The translations under genes were made by a program, and so were the position numbers. Below the pieces are notes generated by a model. The model did no database searches. It saw nothing but the letters and a program-made list of their open reading frames with translations, and was not told where the DNA came from. From Methylomonas fluvii (GTDB lineage: Bacteria; Pseudomonadota; Gammaproteobacteria; Methylococcales; Methylomonadaceae), in NCBI RefSeq assembly GCF_014850975.1, contig NZ_JACXST010000002.1, forward strand, positions 1,302,001 through 1,366,000: a stretch of DNA of 64,000 nucleotides. Reading direction: 5' to 3'. Shown here in pieces: positions 61,714-64,000 of this stretch (positions within the stretch are counted from its first letter, which is position 1; every line of letters begins with the position of its first letter).

Positions 61714-61854
61714 ATCAAATTCCAAATGCAGACAGTATTTCGATTCGAGAATGGATTCGACGAGGATTGTCTTGCCACCATTTGCCTTGATGGCGGGAAA
61801 TCGGACGATGTTCTTAACAGCTGATCTTTTAAGCTTGCGGGCAGAATTTGTCAT
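61705..61854 (-). pseudogene. TnsA-like endonuclease, N-terminal fragment
   Basis: A 49-codon frame starts MTNSARKLKRSAVKN and continues IVRFPAIKANGG, then ILVESILESKYCLHLEFDE. It is then cut by the IS256 tail, which provides the stop. The VESILE and HLEFD segments resemble the start of Tn7-type TnsA nucleases (pattern VESLLE...LEFDP). The catalytic Asp/Gln/Lys region is missing. It could instead be another PD-(D/E)XK-type protein. No tnsB, tnsC or target-selection gene is nearby. Confidence 0.5.
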
Positions 61855-61924
61855 TTTTATGCGTATTCCGAGCTTCCATGCTCAAACTATACGCTTTTTA
61901 TAGGCTTCTTATAAAAATCTTATA

Positions 61925-62773
61925 GGGGCTGTTGCCGTTTTACATGGGCAACCATATAAAAGCGCAAGCCAAAGCGATGACGCTTTCAAAATTGCGTTTC
62001 AGTTTGTCATACCGCGTCGCGATGGCTCTGAAATGTTTCAGCCGCGCAAACACATTTTCAACCAGGTGGCGATACTTGTAGAGGCACCAATCCACAGCAT
62101 CATTGCCAATGGTTGAATTCTGCTTTCTTGGTATGATTGGCTCAGCACCTTTCTCACGAATTTGAATCCGTAAGGGTTCGCTGTCATAGCCTTTGTCAGC
62201 AATCATATAGCTAAGGGAAGCTTCGCCACTAATTCGGGTGCTTCTTTACAATCGTGGACTTCGCCGCCCGTGACCGAGAAATGAATGGGCAGTCCGCAGG
62301 CATCCACGGCCATATGGATTTTGGTGGTGTTACCCGCTACCGATTTTCCGATCGCCGTTTCCCGTTCATGGGCTGCGCCGCTACTATGCTGATGTGCTTT
62401 CACAATACTGCCATCAATGAATGTCCACTCCAAATCCGGATCCACAACCAGCTCCTGAAAGATACCCATCAGTTTTTCTTGAAGCGACCAGGCATTGAAT
62501 CGCTTATACACGGCATTCCACTTGCCAAATGTTGCCGGCAGATCTCGCCAAGGACAGCCGATTCGCATGCGATAAAAAATACCTTCTACCGTTTGCCGAA
62601 GCGTCGGCTTGTCGTAAATCCTCACGCTCAACAGGATGGCTTTGAATTTATTCCAGTATTCATCCGTAAACATTTGTCGCGGCATAGTTTGCTTGTCTTT
62701 TGATTGAAAAGCTCAATCAATCAGGCAGAGCAGCTCAATTTCAAGGTTATCGATCCAAAATGGCAACAGCCCC
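61925..62773 (-). mobile_element. IS5-family insertion sequence, copy 2 (defective)
   Basis: The 849-base element has the same ends as copy 1 (GGGGCTGTTGCCGTTTT; the other end has AATGGCAACAGCCCC, one base different) and is flanked by TA. It is in the opposite orientation to copy 1 and lies 44 bases beyond the parE stop. Its transposase frame is interrupted. Confidence 0.92.
61940..62685 (-). pseudogene. IS5-family transposase with frameshift
   Basis: The gene is close to copy 1, but a 4-base shortening (GCTATATG instead of GCTACCCACATG near 62206) splits it into 160- and 88-residue frames that overlap as ATGA. The first contains the MPRQMFTDEYW start and FIDGSIVKAH; the second contains MIADKGYDSE and HLVENVFARLKHF. 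The split could allow reinitiation, but compared with copy 1 it is most likely inactivating. Confidence 0.85.
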
Positions 62774-62817
62774 TAATGTTTTCCTAAATTTTTATAAATT
62801 TTCCATAAAATTCACAC

Positions 62818-64000
62818 TTATATCTGCGCGAGATTACCTCTATCTTCCAGCCAACTTTTCCTATCTCCCGCTCGCTTCTTCGCCAGCAATAAGTCCATCT
62901 GTTCGCGAGTGTCGTCGTTTTCTTCGATGGTCAACTGCACCAAACGACGCGTATCCGGATTCATAGTGGTTTCCCGCAATTGCGAGGGATTCATCTCGCC
63001 CAAACCTTTAAAACGCTGAATGTTGATCTTGCCGGTGAGTTTTTCAGCTTCGATGCGCGCCAACACCCCCAAGCGCTCGGATTCGTCCAGCGCGTAAAAC
63101 ACCTTCTTGCCCACGTCGATACGATACAGCGGCGGCATTGCCACGAATACATGCCCTGCCCTGACCAGCGCGTTGAAATGCTGGTAAAACAGCGCGCAAA
63201 TCAAGGTGGCGATGTGGTTACCGTCCGAGTCGGCATCGGCCAGGATGCATATCTTGCCGTAACGCAGGTTTTGCAGGTCGTTGCTGTCCGGCTCTATACC
63301 CAGCGCCACCGCGATGTCGTGGACTTCCTGCGAGGCCATCACCTCGCCCGAATCGACTTCCCAGGTGTTCAGAATTTTGCCGCGCAAGGGCATGATGGCC
63401 TGAAACTCTCGGTCACGCGCCTGCTTGGCCGAACCACCGGCCGAATCGCCCTCGACCAGGAACAGTTCGGTTCTGCTCAAATCCTGACCGGAACAATCGG
63501 CCAATTTGCCGGGCAAGGCCGGGCCACTGGTGATTTTTTTGCGGACGATCTTTTTGCCTGCTCTAAGACGCTTCTGTGCGCTAGCCAAAATGATTTCGGC
63601 GATCTTTTCGCCTTCCTGCGGATGCTGATTCAGCCACAGGCTGAACGTATCCTTGGCTACACCGGATACAAAGGTCACGCATTCCCGCGAACTCAGTCTT
63701 TCCTTGGTTTGCCCGGAAAATTGCGGGTCTTCCAGTTTTACTGACAATACGAAATGGCAGCTTTCCCAGACATCTTCCGGGGCGATTTTCACCCCGCGCG
63801 GCAATAAGTTGCGAAAATCCAGAAATTCGCGCATGGCTTCGGTCAATCCAGCGCGCAAGCCATTGACGTGAGTACCGCCTTGGGCAGTCGGCACCAGGTT
63901 CACATAACTCTCGGCGATGGTTTCCGGCAAACTGTCCGGCGTCCAAACTATGCCCCACTCCACCGCTTCGTTGCTGGCCGCCATGTTGGCCATGAACGGC
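62818..64000 (-). CDS. parE: DNA topoisomerase IV subunit B (partial, 5' end outside window)
   Basis: About 394 C-terminal residues are present; the N-terminal ATPase domain lies beyond the right edge. The TOPRIM motifs ELFLVEGDSAGGSAKQARD and ILADADSDGNHIATL are intact, with the GyrB/ParE-type IQRFKGLGEMNP and a short end without the long GyrB insert. The sequence DSDGNHIATL (GyrB usually has DVDGSHIRTL) favours ParE. It decatenates replicated chromosomes with ParC. Confidence 0.93.
   Translation of the reverse strand, partial: PFMANMAASNEAVEWGIVWTPDSLPETIAESYVNLVPTAQGGTHVNGLRAGLTEAMREFLDFRNLLPRGVKIAPEDVWESCHFVLSVKLEDPQFSGQTKERLSSRECVTFVSGVAKDTFSLWLNQHPQEGEKIAEIILASAQKRLRAGKKIVRKKITSGPALPGKLADCSGQDLSRTELFLVEGDSAGGSAKQARDREFQAIMPLRGKILNTWEVDSGEVMASQEVHDIAVALGIEPDSNDLQNLRYGKICILADADSDGNHIATLICALFYQHFNALVRAGHVFVAMPPLYRIDVGKKVFYALDESERLGVLARIEAEKLTGKINIQRFKGLGEMNPSQLRETTMNPDTRRLVQLTIEENDDTREQMDLLLAKKRAGDRKSWLEDRGNLAQI

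Overview
The window looks like chromosome from a free-living gammaproteobacterium. The evidence is the classic gammaproteobacterial gene orders: miaB-phoH-ybeY-corC; yebC-ruvCAB-ybgC-tolQRAB-pal-cpoB-queEC; leuCDB-asd-fimV; and an rrn operon with tRNA-Ile and tRNA-Ala in the 16S-23S spacer. A PEP-CTERM surface protein and a heme d1 operon would fit a methanotroph of the Methylococcales (Methylomonas-like). That assignment is inference, because no methane oxidation gene lies in the window.

Layout. From 1 to 16.8 kb almost everything is on the minus strand: tRNA modification and rRNA maturation genes (miaB, phoH-like, ybeY, start of corC), an ODP-like di-iron protein next to a chemoreceptor-like protein, queuosine precursor genes (queC, queE), the Tol-Pal envelope system, Holliday-junction processing (ruvCAB), yebC, and serine synthesis (serA plus a SerB-like HAD phosphatase). 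A thioredoxin-like protein faces the other way at 16.9 kb. From 17.5 to 23.2 kb there is one complete minus-strand rRNA operon with promoter, two boxA elements, a 23S processing stem and a terminator. Then follow tyrS, an M23 peptidase, anmK and erpA.

An IS5-family element with a nonsense mutation precedes sixA. From 29.0 to 36.1 kb lies a minus-strand heme d1 / cytochrome cd1 operon: nirS-like, a small cytochrome c, nirC, a frameshifted cold-shock/excalibur gene, then nirF-D-L-G-H-J. It is divergent from a MarR-type regulator with a four-cysteine tail. From 36.9 to 41.3 kb are pdxA, a SIR2-TPR protein inserted between pdxA and rsmA, rsmA and adk. Then come leuCDB, asd, fimV, a cobalamin-binding radical SAM protein, an SDR-like protein and the PEP-CTERM protein.

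From 52.8 to 62.8 kb the window becomes a graveyard of mobile elements. An IS630 remnant is split by an intact IS256 element with a 9-bp target duplication. A dead IS3 element carries the same 17-bp insertion twice. A fragment of type I restriction gene hsdR follows, then an IS66 element interrupted by a second IS3-family element, a 274-bp IS256 tail, a 49-codon TnsA-like fragment and a second broken IS5 element. The window ends inside parE, which runs off the right edge.

The most interesting accessory features are the SIR2-TPR protein (probably a defence-type NADase embedded in a housekeeping operon), the ODP/chemoreceptor pair (possible oxygen or NO sensing), the cd1 protein with a non-canonical C terminus next to a cysteine-rich MarR regulator, the duplicated 17-bp insertion, and the TnsA-like remnant.
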